A stretch of DNA of 64,000 nucleotides from Constrictibacter sp. MBR-5 (GCF_040549485.1 NZ_JBEPTK010000009.1:1-64000); one strand, 5' to 3'; positions 50,202 to 60,069 are shown, counted from the stretch's first letter. A program made the numbers and translations. Notes: generated by a model from the sequence alone, not told the origin.

Positions 50202-51023
50202 CTACCGGCCGCCGGCCTCCTTCGCCATCGCCTCCCAGTTGAACAGCGGCGGCTGCTTGTCGACGAACCGCGCAACCGCCTGCTTGTGATAGTCGCCGGC
50301 ACGCGCGATCGACTGCGCCATCGCCTCCAGTTCAAGCATGGTCTTGAAGTCGGTCTCGAACGACTGGTTGAGCAGGTTCTTCGACATGCCCAGCGCCTCG
50401 GTCGAGGCGTTCTTGAAGCGGCGCGCGAACGCCTTCGCCCGATCAAGGAAGCCCTCCTCCGGCCAGATGTCGTAGATAACGCCCATCTGCTTGGCTTCTT
50501 CCGCGTCGATCAGACGGCAGGTGTAGACCAGTTCCTTCGCCTTCTGCAGCCCGATCAGCCGCGGCAGGTAGTAGAGCCCCGCCCAGTCGGGCACGAGGCC
50601 GATCCGGTTGAACGAGGCGGCGAAGCGCGAGCGCGGCGTCGCCACGATGAAATCCGCCGCCAGCGCCAGGCAAAATCCGGCGCCCGCCGCCGCACCGTTG
50701 ACGGCGGCGATCACCGGCAGCTCCAGGTGGCCGACATCGTACATCCGGTGGTGGCTGGCCCGCATGCGGGCCCGCGCATCGTAGGTCGTGGCCGTCGCCC
50801 GGCTCTTCATGCCCTTGATGTCGCCGCCGGCGCTGAAGGCAGTGCCGGCGCCGGTGATCACCACCGCCTTCACCGTCTTGCCCGCCTCGGCGGCGAGCCA
50901 GGGCAGCAGCTTGTCGAAATCGCCGCGCATCTCCTCGCTCAGCGCGTTGCGCGCCTCGGGCCGGTTGAGGGTGATGACGCCGACCTCGTCCTCGACCTCG
51001 AACAGGATGTGCTGAAACTCCAT
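50202..51023 (-). CDS. enoyl-CoA hydratase/isomerase family protein
   Basis: A 273-aa crotonase-fold protein. EVGVITLNRPEARNALSEEM is the N-terminus; AFSAGGDIKGMKSR forms the first oxyanion-hole segment; AAVNGAAAGAGFCLALAADFIVA forms the second. Catalytic glutamates expected near 115 and 135 are not obvious at the standard place (RIGLVPDWAGLYYLPR replaces the typical EVGLIPD-type segment), so isomerase or hydratase activity is uncertain. The start follows GAGGAGG. Confidence 0.87.
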   Translation of the reverse strand: MEFQHILFEVEDEVGVITLNRPEARNALSEEMRGDFDKLLPWLAAEAGKTVKAVVITGAGTAFSAGGDIKGMKSRATATTYDARARMRASHHRMYDVGHLELPVIAAVNGAAAGAGFCLALAADFIVATPRSRFAASFNRIGLVPDWAGLYYLPRLIGLQKAKELVYTCRLIDAEEAKQMGVIYDIWPEEGFLDRAKAFARRFKNASTEALGMSKNLLNQSFETDFKTMLELEAMAQSIARAGDYHKQAVARFVDKQPPLFNWEAMAKEAGGR

Positions 51024-51181
51024 CGCTTCCTCCTCGCGTATGCGTGCTTGGCCGCCAGTGTCGCGCCGGCCGGCGAAGGCGGCAAGCGGGGCCCCGTTGG
51101 CGCCGGCACCGCGACGGGCCTATGCTGCCCGCGACGCCGGGCCGACGGGCCGGCGGACGGACGAAACGAGGGAGTGAGGGC

Positions 51182-51583
51182 ATGGCCCTGAAGAAAGGCT
51201 ACAAGCAGCTTCTCGCCGAGGCGAACGAGCGCATCGAGACGATTCCGACGGCCGACGCGATCAAGCTGCACGGCGATGCCGACACGGTCTTCGTCGACAT
51301 CCGCGACCCGCGCGAGCTGGAGCGCGACGGCATGGTCGAGGGCGCCTTCCATGCGCCGCGCGGCATGCTGGAGTTCTGGGCCGACCCGGAGAGCCCCTAC
51401 CACAAGGAGGTCTTCGCCTCCGGCAAGCGACTGGTGCTCTACTGCGCCAGCGCCTGGCGCTCGGCCCTGTCCGCCGACACGCTGACGCAGATGGGCGTGC
51501 CGCGCGTGGCGCACATCGAGGGCGGCTTCACCGCCTGGAAGAAGGACGGCGGCCCGGTCGGGGAGAAGCCGAAGAAGGGCTGA
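51182..51583 (+). CDS. single-domain rhodanese-like protein
   Basis: A 133-aa protein. ADTVFVDIRDPRELERDG and AFHAPRGMLEFWADP lead to the active loop LYCASAWRSALSADTL, with Cys about residue 91. IEGGFTAWKKDGGPV ends the domain. It could transfer sulfane sulfur. It is divergent from the enoyl-CoA hydratase gene. The ATG 51182 follows GAGGGAG, and the longer frame has no ribosome site. Confidence 0.92.
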   Translation: MALKKGYKQLLAEANERIETIPTADAIKLHGDADTVFVDIRDPRELERDGMVEGAFHAPRGMLEFWADPESPYHKEVFASGKRLVLYCASAWRSALSADTLTQMGVPRVAHIEGGFTAWKKDGGPVGEKPKKG

Positions 51584-51592
51584 CGTCGACGC

Positions 51593-51615
51593 CGGGAGCG
51601 GCACTGCCGCTCCCG
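51593..51615. terminator. hairpin between convergent genes
   Basis: CGGGAGCGG (51593-51601) pairs with CCGCTCCCG (51607-51615) around a five-base loop. It sits between the rhodanese and serA genes. No T-run is present. Confidence 0.5.
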
Positions 51616-51628
51616 ATGCAGCGCCGCG

Positions 51629-53209
51629 TCAGTAGAAGTTCAGCGCCTTCGCCTGGATGACGTCGGGGATCGCCCGGACCGCCTCGAGCGCCGCTTCCGG
51701 CGCTGCACCGTCGATCTCGACGAGGGCGATCGCACTGCCGCCGTTGGCCGACCGGCCCAGGTGGAAGTTGGCGATGTTGACGCCGGCGCTGCCGAGGATC
51801 GAGCCCAGCTTGCCGATGAAGCCCGGCTTGTCGCGGTTGCGGACGAACAGCATGTGCCGGCCCAGCTCGGCCTCGAAGTGGATGTCCTGGACCTGCACGA
51901 CGCGCGCCCGCGTGCCGCCGAAAAGCGTCCCGGCGACGATGCGCTCGCGCCGTTCGGTCTTCACCGTCAGGCGGATCAGCGTCTGGTAGTCGCAGGGACC
52001 GTCGATCTTCACCTCGCTCACCGTGATGTCGCGCTCGCGCGCCAGCATCGGGGCGTTGACCATATTGACCGTGTCGAGCAGCGGCGACAGCAGCCCCTGC
52101 AGCAGCACCGCCGTCAGCGGCCTTGTGTTCAGTTCGGCGACATGCCCCTCATACTCGATGACCACCGCCTCGAGGCCGGTCTCGGTCAGTTGACCGGCGA
52201 AGCTGCCGAGCTGTTCGGCGAGCCGCATGTAGGGCCGCAGCCGCGGCGCGTCCTCGGCGGTCAGCGAAGGCATGTTGATCGCGTTGCTGACCGCGCCGAC
52301 CAGCAGGTAGTCGACCATCTGCTCGGCCACCTGCAGCGCCACGTTCTCCTGCGCCTCGCTGGTCGCCGCACCCAGATGCGGCGTGGCGATCAGCCGATCG
52401 CTGCCGAACAGCACGTTCTCCTTGGCCGGCTCGACCTCGAACACGTCGATCGCGGCACCCGCCACATGGCCGCTGTCGAGGGCGGCCCGCAGGTCCTTCT
52501 CGACGATCAGGCCGCCGCGGGCGCAGTTCACGATCCGCACGCCCGGCTTCATCTTTGCGATCGACTTGGCGTCGACGATGCCGCGGGTATGTTCGTTCAG
52601 CGGCGTGTGCAGCGTGATGAAGTCGGCGCGCTGGAACAGTTCGTCCAGTTCGACCTTCTCGACGCCCAGATCCGCCGCCCGCTCCGGCGACAGGAAGGGA
52701 TCGAAGGCGACGACGCGCATGCGCAGGCCGCGCGCCCGCTCGGCGACGATCGAGCCGATGTTGCCGCAGCCGACGATACCCAGCGTCTTGCCGGTCACCT
52801 CGACGCCCATGAAGCGGGACTTCTCCCACTTGCCGGCCTGGGTGGAACGGTCGGCTGCCGGGATCTCGCGTGCCAGCGCCATCATCATCGCGATCGCGTG
52901 TTCGGCCGTGGTGATCGAGTTGCCGAACGGCGTGTTCATCACGACGATGCCGCGCGCGGTCGCCGCCGGCACGTCGACATTGTCGACGCCGATGCCGGCG
53001 CGGCCGATCACCTTCAGGTTCTCCGCCGCGGCGACCACGTCGGCCGTCACCTTCGTCGCCGACCGGATCGCGAGGCCGTCATACTCGTGGATGCACGCCT
53101 TCAACTCGTCGGGCTTCAGCCCGACGCGGACGTCCACCTCGACGCCCCGTTCCTCGAAGATCGCGGCGGCGCGCGGGCTGAGATCGTCGGAAATCAGTAC
53201 CTTGGGCAT
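51629..53209 (-). CDS. serA: D-3-phosphoglycerate dehydrogenase
   Basis: A 526-aa long-form SerA. The NAD motif GIVGCGNIGSIVAERA, the catalytic NCARGGLIVEKD, GAAIDVFEVEP and TPHLGAATSEAQ are present. An intervening ASB domain and the ACT domain follow (FVRNRDKPGFIGKLGSILGS). It starts serine synthesis and is expected to be feedback-inhibited by serine. It lies 3 bp after serC. Confidence 0.97.
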   Translation of the reverse strand: MPKVLISDDLSPRAAAIFEERGVEVDVRVGLKPDELKACIHEYDGLAIRSATKVTADVVAAAENLKVIGRAGIGVDNVDVPAATARGIVVMNTPFGNSITTAEHAIAMMMALAREIPAADRSTQAGKWEKSRFMGVEVTGKTLGIVGCGNIGSIVAERARGLRMRVVAFDPFLSPERAADLGVEKVELDELFQRADFITLHTPLNEHTRGIVDAKSIAKMKPGVRIVNCARGGLIVEKDLRAALDSGHVAGAAIDVFEVEPAKENVLFGSDRLIATPHLGAATSEAQENVALQVAEQMVDYLLVGAVSNAINMPSLTAEDAPRLRPYMRLAEQLGSFAGQLTETGLEAVVIEYEGHVAELNTRPLTAVLLQGLLSPLLDTVNMVNAPMLARERDITVSEVKIDGPCDYQTLIRLTVKTERRERIVAGTLFGGTRARVVQVQDIHFEAELGRHMLFVRNRDKPGFIGKLGSILGSAGVNIANFHLGRSANGGSAIALVEIDGAAPEAALEAVRAIPDVIQAKALNFY

Positions 53210-53212
53210 CGC

Positions 53213-54376
<1,164 letters not shown>

Positions 54377-54435
54377 CGACTTGCACCAAAAGCGAAAGCC
54401 CCCCGCGCCGATTTGGCGAGGGCGGCGAAAATGTG
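54377..54435 (-). ncRNA. serC leader motif candidate
   Basis: The 5' leader runs from a predicted start at about 54433. It contains a hairpin (CGCC-AAATC-GGCG), a run of G, then GGCTTTCGCTTTTGGTGCAA, ending at the start codon. An RNA motif named serC is known before alphaproteobacterial serC genes, and the G-run plus CTTTCGCTTTTGGTGCAAG looks like it. I matched it by memory, not by a covariance search. Confidence 0.45.
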
Positions 54436-54439
54436 GCGG

Positions 54440-54469
54440 ATACTATGAGGCCTGAGAACGAGGGGTCAA
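54440..54469 (-). promoter_or_regulatory. sigma-70 promoter of serC-serA
   Basis: TTGACC (54469-54464) and TAGTAT (54445-54440) with an 18-bp spacer lie about 65 bp before the serC start codon. Confidence 0.5.
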
Positions 54470-54534
54470 TCCGCCGCTCGCCCCGCGCCCCGCAAGTCAG
54501 CCATGCAGCGGCCGGGGACCGCCTCTGCGGACAC

Positions 54535-55227
54535 TTACGCCGCCGCGTGCCCGGCGAGACGCCGCAGCGCAGGAATGTCCTGAAGGACCATCTGGCCGCC
54601 ACGCAGGTCGAGCACGCCCTGGCGGCGCAGTGTCGCCAGGGTGCGGCTGACATGCACCTTGGTCATGCCCAGGGCGTCCGCGACCATTTCCTGGGTCAGC
54701 GGGCAAGAGAAGCCTTTGGCAGACTGGAGATGCCGTTTGCAGAGCCGGTCGTACAGGTCCAGCACGAAGCAGGCGAAGGACTGGATGGCCAGCCTCGCAC
54801 CCAGGGTCAGGATCCGCTCGTCGCGCTCGAGACGATCCGCGACGAGCACCTGCAGGACGTGCGCCTGGACCTCCGGATAGCTGTGCAGGAGCCGCGGCAC
54901 CTCGGCGGCGGGATAGGCACAAAGCGAGACGGGGGTGATGGCCTGGACCGACAGGGCCGAAGGCTTGCCCAGCAGGCACTCGACGCCCAGGATGTCACCG
55001 GCGAGATGGAAGGTGACGATCTGGCGGCGACCGTCGGACATGACCCGGAACGAAAATGCCCAACCCTCGCGGATGGCGCAGACCCGGTCGACGGCCTCGC
55101 CCGCACGCAGGATGAGTGCCCTCGACGGCAGCGAGAGCGGCGTGCACCGGAAAGCCTCGTCTTGCGGCAAGATCGGGCAGGACATGAGGCTTTCGGGCGC
55201 CTTCACCTCGCTCTCGATCCCATGCAT
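54535..55227 (-). CDS. Crp/Fnr-family transcriptional regulator
   Basis: A 230-aa protein. A cyclic-nucleotide-binding-like domain (about 25-130) has VCAIREGWAFSFRVMSDGRRQIVTFHLAGDILG, followed by a dimer helix and an HTH of the Crp type (LTQEMVADALGMTKVHVSRTLATLRRQGVL). There is no FNR-type cysteine cluster before the domain. ATG 55227 is used; ATG 55185 (MSCPILPQ) would also make a complete protein. Its own promoter is about 90 bp upstream. Confidence 0.9.
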   Translation of the reverse strand: MHGIESEVKAPESLMSCPILPQDEAFRCTPLSLPSRALILRAGEAVDRVCAIREGWAFSFRVMSDGRRQIVTFHLAGDILGVECLLGKPSALSVQAITPVSLCAYPAAEVPRLLHSYPEVQAHVLQVLVADRLERDERILTLGARLAIQSFACFVLDLYDRLCKRHLQSAKGFSCPLTQEMVADALGMTKVHVSRTLATLRRQGVLDLRGGQMVLQDIPALRRLAGHAAA

Positions 55228-55317
55228 GCGACGCAGGCCCCGGAAACCGGATTCGCGGGAGCCTGCACAAGCAGGCCGTCCAAGGAATCCCTGGCTATGT
55301 GTATTTCAAGGGAGCGA

Positions 55318-55359
55318 ACTGTATTGTTCTTGAGGCAGTTGGTCAAATAGTCAGACCAA
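55318..55359 (-). promoter_or_regulatory. promoter and inverted-repeat operator of the Crp/Fnr gene
   Basis: TTGACC (55346-55341) and TACAGT (55323-55318) are separated by 17 bp. TTGGTC (55339-55344) and GACCAA (55354-55359) form an inverted repeat that overlaps the -35, so binding would block polymerase. Autoregulation by the gene's own product is plausible. Confidence 0.5.
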
Positions 55360-55724
55360 AAGACTAATGTAACAATTGTTGTGAACATAATAGAACTGTT
55401 CGACGAAGGCTCCGCACGGAGCAGTCGAGCCAGAACCGGGCGACACACGCGCCAATGGTCACATCGCCAGGGGCGGGAAAGACCAGGACGCACGAAGATG
55501 TACATGGCACTACTGGCGATCTTCTTTGCGCCCGCAGATAAGTGCCTGAGTAAAAATCCGGCTGCACGGGTTCGGGCCGCAAGAGTTCCCGTCTGAACAC
55601 CTATTTGATATCGGATTGCATTGGGTACAATGGCACCGCCGCGGCGCGGCGGTGGGCTCACGCCATATTGAAGAAGGCGGATGGAACTTTCGGAGACGGC
55701 CGCGCCGGCCGGGGGCCGCCGTCC
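55360..55724. other. gene-free stretch, partly AT-rich
   Basis: It includes AACAATTGTT (a 10-bp palindrome at 55371-55380) and a short hairpin (GCTCCG/CGGAGC at 55410-55424). Short frames without ribosome sites are the only coding candidates. No recognised RNA was seen. Confidence 0.5.
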
Positions 55725-56201
55725 CTATGGCCGGCAGGCGACCACATGCAGGAAGTCCGCCGTCAGGACGACCGCGCCATGCTGATTTGCGACATTATAC
55801 CGCAGCACGACGGTGCCGCGATCGGGCTGCCGCTTCGACGCGGTCGCCGAAAGGACCTCGACATCCACGCGGATCGTGTCGCCGGGGCGCACGGCCCGGT
55901 GCCAGCGGACCTCGTCAATGCCCTTGCCGCCGATATTGTGCGGATTGAGCGGCCCGCTCTGATAGACGAGCCGGAAGGCGACCGACAGCGTATGGAAGCC
56001 GCTGACGATCAGGCCGCCCCACATGCTGGCCTTCGCGGCCTCGGCGTCGATGTGGAAGGGCTGCGGGTCGAAGCGAAAGGCGAAGTCGATGACCTCGCCC
56101 TCCGAGAAGGTGTAGCCGCCGGTCGACCAGCGGCCGCCGACGACGAAGTCCTCGAACCAGGCGGCCGGCGGGATCGTCGGCCCCGCCCCCTGCCCGCTCA
56201 T
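55725..56201 (-). CDS. MaoC-family dehydratase
   Basis: A 158-aa single hot-dog domain. FSEGEVIDFAFRFDPQPFHID contains the hydratase-2 motif with Asp and His. GLIVSGFHTLSVAFRL and GIDEVRWHRAVRPGDTIRV complete it. Such proteins hydrate enoyl-CoA or similar thioesters. The tartrate-dehydrogenase-like gene lies 13 bp upstream in the same direction, so the two form an operon, but the common pathway is not clear. Confidence 0.9.
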   Translation of the reverse strand: MSGQGAGPTIPPAAWFEDFVVGGRWSTGGYTFSEGEVIDFAFRFDPQPFHIDAEAAKASMWGGLIVSGFHTLSVAFRLVYQSGPLNPHNIGGKGIDEVRWHRAVRPGDTIRVDVEVLSATASKRQPDRGTVVLRYNVANQHGAVVLTADFLHVVACRP

Positions 56202-56214
56202 GGCGCGGCGCCGC

Positions 56215-57282
56215 TCATGCGGTCTTCACCGCTTCGGCGATGGCCTTGCCGACATCCTCGGTGCCGGCATTGCCGCCCATGTCGCGGGTGCGCGGCCCGC
56301 CCTCGGTCAGGACGATCTCGATGGCCCGCTCGATCGCACGCGCCGCTTCGGAATGCCCCAGATGGTCGAGCATCATGGCCCCCGACCAGATCTGGCCGAT
56401 CGGGTTGGCGACCCATTTGCCGGCGATGTCCGGCGCCGAGCCGTGCACCGGCTCGAACATCGACGGATGGTTGCGCTCGGGATTGATGTTCGAGGACGGC
56501 GCGATGCCGATCGACCCGGCCACCGCCGGCCCCAGGTCCGAGAGGATGTCGCCGAACAGGTTCGAGCCCACCACCACGTCGAACCAGTCCGGGTGCTGCA
56601 CGAAATGCGCGCACAGGATGTCGATGTGGAACTGGTCCCACTTCACGTCGGGATAGCCTTCCGACACGACCTTCACCCGCTCGTCCCAGTACGGCATCGT
56701 GTGGATGATGCCGTTCGACTTAGTCGCCGAGGTCAGGTGCTTCTTCGGCCGCGACTGCGCCAGTTCGAAGGCGAACTTCAGGATCCGGTCGACGCCGCGG
56801 CGCGTGAACACCGTCTCCTGCACCGCCATCTCGGCATCGGTGTCGCGGTAGAGCCGCCCGCCGATCTCGGAATATTCGCCCTCGCAGTTCTCGCGGACGA
56901 CATAGAAGTCGATGTCGGCGGCGGTGCGGTTGGCAAGCGGCGTGTTGGCGCCCTTCATCAGGCGCACTGGCCGCAGGTTGACGTACTGCTCGAACTCGCG
57001 CCGGATCGGGATCAGCAGGCCCCAGAGCGACACGTGGTCCGGTACGCCCGGAAAGCCGACGGCGCCCAGATAGATCGAATCATAGGCGCGCAGCTGGTCG
57101 ATGCCGTCCGGCGGCATGAAGCGGCCGGTCTCCTTGTAGGTCTCGCAGCTCCAGTCGAAATGCCCGTACTCGAACGACAGGCCGAAGCGCGTGCCGACCG
57201 CATCGAGCACCCGGATACCCTCGGGCACCACTTCCTTGCCGATGCCGTCGCCCGGAATCGCCGCGATCCGATACCGTGCCAT
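56215..57282 (-). CDS. tartrate dehydrogenase family (isocitrate/isopropylmalate-like)
   Basis: A 355-aa protein. YRIAAIPGDGIGKEVVPEG starts the fold. GRLYRDTDAEMAVQETVFTRRGVDRI, SATKSNGII and VVVGSNLFGDILSDLGPAVAGSIG carry metal and substrate residues; PVHGSAPDIAGKWVANP is the cofactor region. These features fit tartrate dehydrogenase/decarboxylase, which also acts on D-malate. ATG 57282 follows GGAGAG. The upstream continuation of the frame is spurious. Confidence 0.88.
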   Translation of the reverse strand: MARYRIAAIPGDGIGKEVVPEGIRVLDAVGTRFGLSFEYGHFDWSCETYKETGRFMPPDGIDQLRAYDSIYLGAVGFPGVPDHVSLWGLLIPIRREFEQYVNLRPVRLMKGANTPLANRTAADIDFYVVRENCEGEYSEIGGRLYRDTDAEMAVQETVFTRRGVDRILKFAFELAQSRPKKHLTSATKSNGIIHTMPYWDERVKVVSEGYPDVKWDQFHIDILCAHFVQHPDWFDVVVGSNLFGDILSDLGPAVAGSIGIAPSSNINPERNHPSMFEPVHGSAPDIAGKWVANPIGQIWSGAMMLDHLGHSEAARAIERAIEIVLTEGGPRTRDMGGNAGTEDVGKAIAEAVKTA

Positions 57283-57419
57283 GTGCCGCTCTCCCTCACC
57301 CTCGTTCGCAGCGGAGCCTAAGGGAGCCGCGGCCGATTTGAAAGCGCCCGCAGGCGCAGGGCGAGCGGATGCCGGGCACTGAACGGCATATTCCAGCGTA
57401 TCCGCCTCCTCTTCCCTTT

Positions 57420-57456
57420 GCGGCAAATCGCCATCATATTGACGGCAGATTGCCGC
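57420..57456. promoter_or_regulatory. inverted-repeat operator before the toxin-antitoxin genes
   Basis: The half-sites GCGGCAAATCGCC (57420-57432) and GGCAGATTGCCGC (57444-57456) match as inverted repeats at 10 of 13 positions. They lie just upstream of the antitoxin ATG, and TTGACG at 57439-57444 lies between them. Autorepression by the antitoxin is inferred. Confidence 0.5.
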
Positions 57457-57478
57457 CACCCTCAGGTGAGGTTCTTCA

Positions 57479-57913
57479 ATGTCGGTCGTCGTGGAAGAGG
57501 TCGCCCGGAAACTGGGTGGACCGGCGGTCCTGGGCAGCGTCGTGCGGTCGCAGGCGGATCTGGCCCTCGCGGTGAGCAACCGCCTTCCGCTTGCCGCGCT
57601 CAAAGGGCTCGCCCAGGCGGGCCTCTCGGACCAGGAGATCGAGCGGTTCGTCATTCCGCAGCGGACTCGCCGCCATAGGGCGGACAGGAAGCAGCCGTTG
57701 ACCATAGATGAATCGGATCGCGCCGTGCGCCTGCTGCGGATCCAGACTCTCGCCGAGGACACGTTCGCGGATCGGGAGAAGGCGGCTGTCTGGCTTCGCC
57801 GCCCCCTGGCGGAGTTGAGCGGCGAGACGCCCCTCGACGTCGCGCGGACCGAGGCGGGCGCGCGCCTGATCGAGACGATCCTCGCCAAGATCGCCTGGGG
57901 TGCCGCCGCCTGA
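57479..57913 (+). CDS. Xre/MbcA/ParS-family antitoxin (DUF2384)
   Basis: A 144-aa protein. An N-terminal region KGLAQAGLSDQEIERFVIPQRTRRHR fits the Xre-like DNA-binding part, and the DUF2384 toxin-binding part is AVRLLRIQTLAEDTFADREKAAVWLRRPLAELSG with PLDVARTEAGARLIETIL. It neutralises the RES toxin encoded next and probably represses the operon. The start follows AGGTGAGG. The toxin ATG overlaps its stop. Confidence 0.9.
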   Translation: MSVVVEEVARKLGGPAVLGSVVRSQADLALAVSNRLPLAALKGLAQAGLSDQEIERFVIPQRTRRHRADRKQPLTIDESDRAVRLLRIQTLAEDTFADREKAAVWLRRPLAELSGETPLDVARTEAGARLIETILAKIAWGAAA

Positions 57914-58374
57914 TGATCCTCTGGCGCCTGTCGGGCCGCGAGCACGTCATGCGCTTCGACGGCGGCTACGGCCTGCTCTACGACGGCCGCTGGAATACCG
58001 CGGGACATGCGGTAACCTACTGCGCGACGTCTCCTTCGCTCTGCGTCCTGGAGAAGCTGGTCCACGTCCAGGACCCCGACCTCCTGCCCGATCTCGTGAT
58101 GGTGCGCTACCGTGTGCCCGACGCGCTGGAGATCGAGACGGTGGAGCCGGCGGACCTCCCCGCGGAATGGCAGCGGCGGGAGGACTGGACGCAGCGGCGT
58201 GGCGACCGGTGGCACCGCGCCGGCGGGTCGCCCCTGCTCCGCGTACCCTCGGCCATCGTGCCCCTCGACGGCTCGCCCGACGTGAACCTGCTCGTCAACA
58301 ACCGCCACCCCCGTGCAGACGAGATCGAAATCGCCGCCGCCGAGCCCTTCAGGCTCGACCCGCGCTTGTTCTGA
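57913..58374 (+). CDS. RES-domain toxin (NAD+ phosphorylase/ADP-ribosyltransferase type)
   Basis: A 153-aa RES-domain protein. The expected arginine is in YDGRWNTAGHAVTYCA, glutamate in LCVLEKLVHVQDPD and serine in RVPSAIVPLDG, the R-E-S triad of the family. Homologues deplete NAD+ or ADP-ribosylate PRPP synthetase. Its ATG overlaps the antitoxin stop by one base. The pair is intact, so a functional module is likely. Confidence 0.9.
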   Translation: MILWRLSGREHVMRFDGGYGLLYDGRWNTAGHAVTYCATSPSLCVLEKLVHVQDPDLLPDLVMVRYRVPDALEIETVEPADLPAEWQRREDWTQRRGDRWHRAGGSPLLRVPSAIVPLDGSPDVNLLVNNRHPRADEIEIAAAEPFRLDPRLF

Positions 58375-58493
58375 AGTCTTCGCCCGCCTGAGACGGATTC
58401 GTGGTCTCCTCTTGCAGGACTCCGCACGCCCGGCTGTACTTGCCCGGACATTATGCGATCACGGCCGCCGTCGGCAGGCAGGAGATACTTCAC

Positions 58494-60053
58494 GTGAACT
58501 GGCACCCTGAACTCGAGGAGCTGCGCGAGCGGCAGAAGCTGGCGCGGCGCATGGGCGGCGCCGACAAGGTGAAACGCCAGCACGACGGCGGACGCCTGAC
58601 GGTCCGCGAGCGCATCGACGGCATGCTCGACGACGGCAGCTTCCTGGAGATCGGCTCGGTCACCGGTACGGCCAGCTACGACGAAGAGGGCAAGCTGCTC
58701 GACCTGCTGCCGGCCAACTGCGTCCTCGGCCGCGGCACCGTCGACGGCCGGCCGGTCGTCGTGGTCGGCGACGACTTCACGGTGCGCGGCGGCTCCGCCG
58801 ACGCGACCATCAAGGAGAAGCCGCAGATGGCGGAGAGCATGGCAAACGCGCTGCGCCTGCCGCTCATCCGCATCATCGAGGGCTCGGGCGGCGGCGGCTC
58901 GGTCAAGACGATCGAGACCAAGGGCCGCGCCAACCTGCCCGGCGGCACCGGCCAGTCGAGCGGCTTCCACCTCTGCGCCGCCAACATGGGCACGGTGCCG
59001 GTGGTCGGCCTCGGCCTCGGCTCGGTCGCCGGCCTGGGTGCGGCGCGCCTGACGGTCAGCCACTACAGCGTGATGACCAAGAACACCTCGGCGATGTTCG
59101 TCGCCGGCCCGCCCGTCGTCTCCGGCACCGGCAGCAACCTCACCAAGCAGGAACTCGGCGGCTGGGAGATCCAGACCAAGGCGGGTGCCGTCGACCACGC
59201 CGTCGACACCGAGGAGGAGGCGTTCGAGGCGGCGCGCAAATTCCTCTCCTACCTGCCCTCCTCGGTCTACGACGTCTCGCCGCGCGGCCCCCGCGACGAC
59301 GACCCCAAGCGCGCCGACGAAAAGCTGTTCGACGCCGTCCCGCGCGAGCGGCGCAAGGTCTACAAGATGCGCGCGATCATCGACTCGGTGGTCGACAAGG
59401 GCTCCTTCTTCGAGATGGGCCGCATGTACGGCCGCTCGATCATCACCGGCTTCGCCCGGCTCGACGGCGTGCCGGTGGCGCTGATGGCGAGCGATCCCTT
59501 CTTCTACGGCGGCGCATGGTCGGCCGACGCCTGCCGCAAGATCACGCGCTTCGTCGATACGGCGGAGACGTTCCACCTGCCCGTCGTCTATCTCGCCGAC
59601 TGTCCCGGCTTCCTGGTCGGGCTGGAGGCCGAGCGTACCGGCACGATCCGCGAGGGCGTGCGCACCATGACGGCGATCAACCAGTCGACCGTCCCCTGGT
59701 GCTCGATCATCGTGCGCAGCGCCTTCGGCGTCGCCGGCAGCGCGCACCAGCCGTCGAGCCGCTACGCCGTGCGCTACGCCTGGCTGTCGGCCTGGTGGGG
59801 CTCGCTGCCGCTGGAGGGCGGCATCGAGGCGGCGTATCGCGCCGAGATCGAGGCCGCCGCCGATCCGGTGGCGAAGCTGAAGGAGATCGAGAAGCGCCTC
59901 AACCTCCTGCGCTCGCCCTTCCGCACGGCCGAGACCTTCTGGATCGAGGAGATCATCGACCCGCGCGACACGCGCCGCCTGCTCTGCGACTTCGCCAACC
60001 TCGCCGAGCCCCTGCGCACGCCGGGCCCGCGGCCCATCGGCATGCGCCCCTGA
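58494..60053 (+). CDS. acyl-CoA carboxylase carboxyltransferase subunit
   Basis: A 519-aa carboxyltransferase (propionyl-CoA/methylcrotonyl-CoA beta type). GGRLTVRERIDGMLDDGSFLEIG is the classical start. FTVRGGSADATIKEKPQM, then IIEGSGGGGSVK and FVAGPPVV form the acyl-CoA site; LADCPGFLVGLEAERTGTIR is the carboxybiotin site. No biotin-carrying subunit gene adjoins it, so its partner is elsewhere. The start GTG 58494 follows AGGAG nine bases upstream; the frame continues upstream without a better start. Confidence 0.9.
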   Translation: MNWHPELEELRERQKLARRMGGADKVKRQHDGGRLTVRERIDGMLDDGSFLEIGSVTGTASYDEEGKLLDLLPANCVLGRGTVDGRPVVVVGDDFTVRGGSADATIKEKPQMAESMANALRLPLIRIIEGSGGGGSVKTIETKGRANLPGGTGQSSGFHLCAANMGTVPVVGLGLGSVAGLGAARLTVSHYSVMTKNTSAMFVAGPPVVSGTGSNLTKQELGGWEIQTKAGAVDHAVDTEEEAFEAARKFLSYLPSSVYDVSPRGPRDDDPKRADEKLFDAVPRERRKVYKMRAIIDSVVDKGSFFEMGRMYGRSIITGFARLDGVPVALMASDPFFYGGAWSADACRKITRFVDTAETFHLPVVYLADCPGFLVGLEAERTGTIREGVRTMTAINQSTVPWCSIIVRSAFGVAGSAHQPSSRYAVRYAWLSAWWGSLPLEGGIEAAYRAEIEAAADPVAKLKEIEKRLNLLRSPFRTAETFWIEEIIDPRDTRRLLCDFANLAEPLRTPGPRPIGMRP

Positions 60054-60069
60054 TCGCCGCCGCGGGCGC

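Noticed and set aside
55381-55596. A 71-codon frame in the gap upstream of the MaoC gene
   Set aside because: Start would be GTG without ribosome site; the product is arginine-rich and has no family features.
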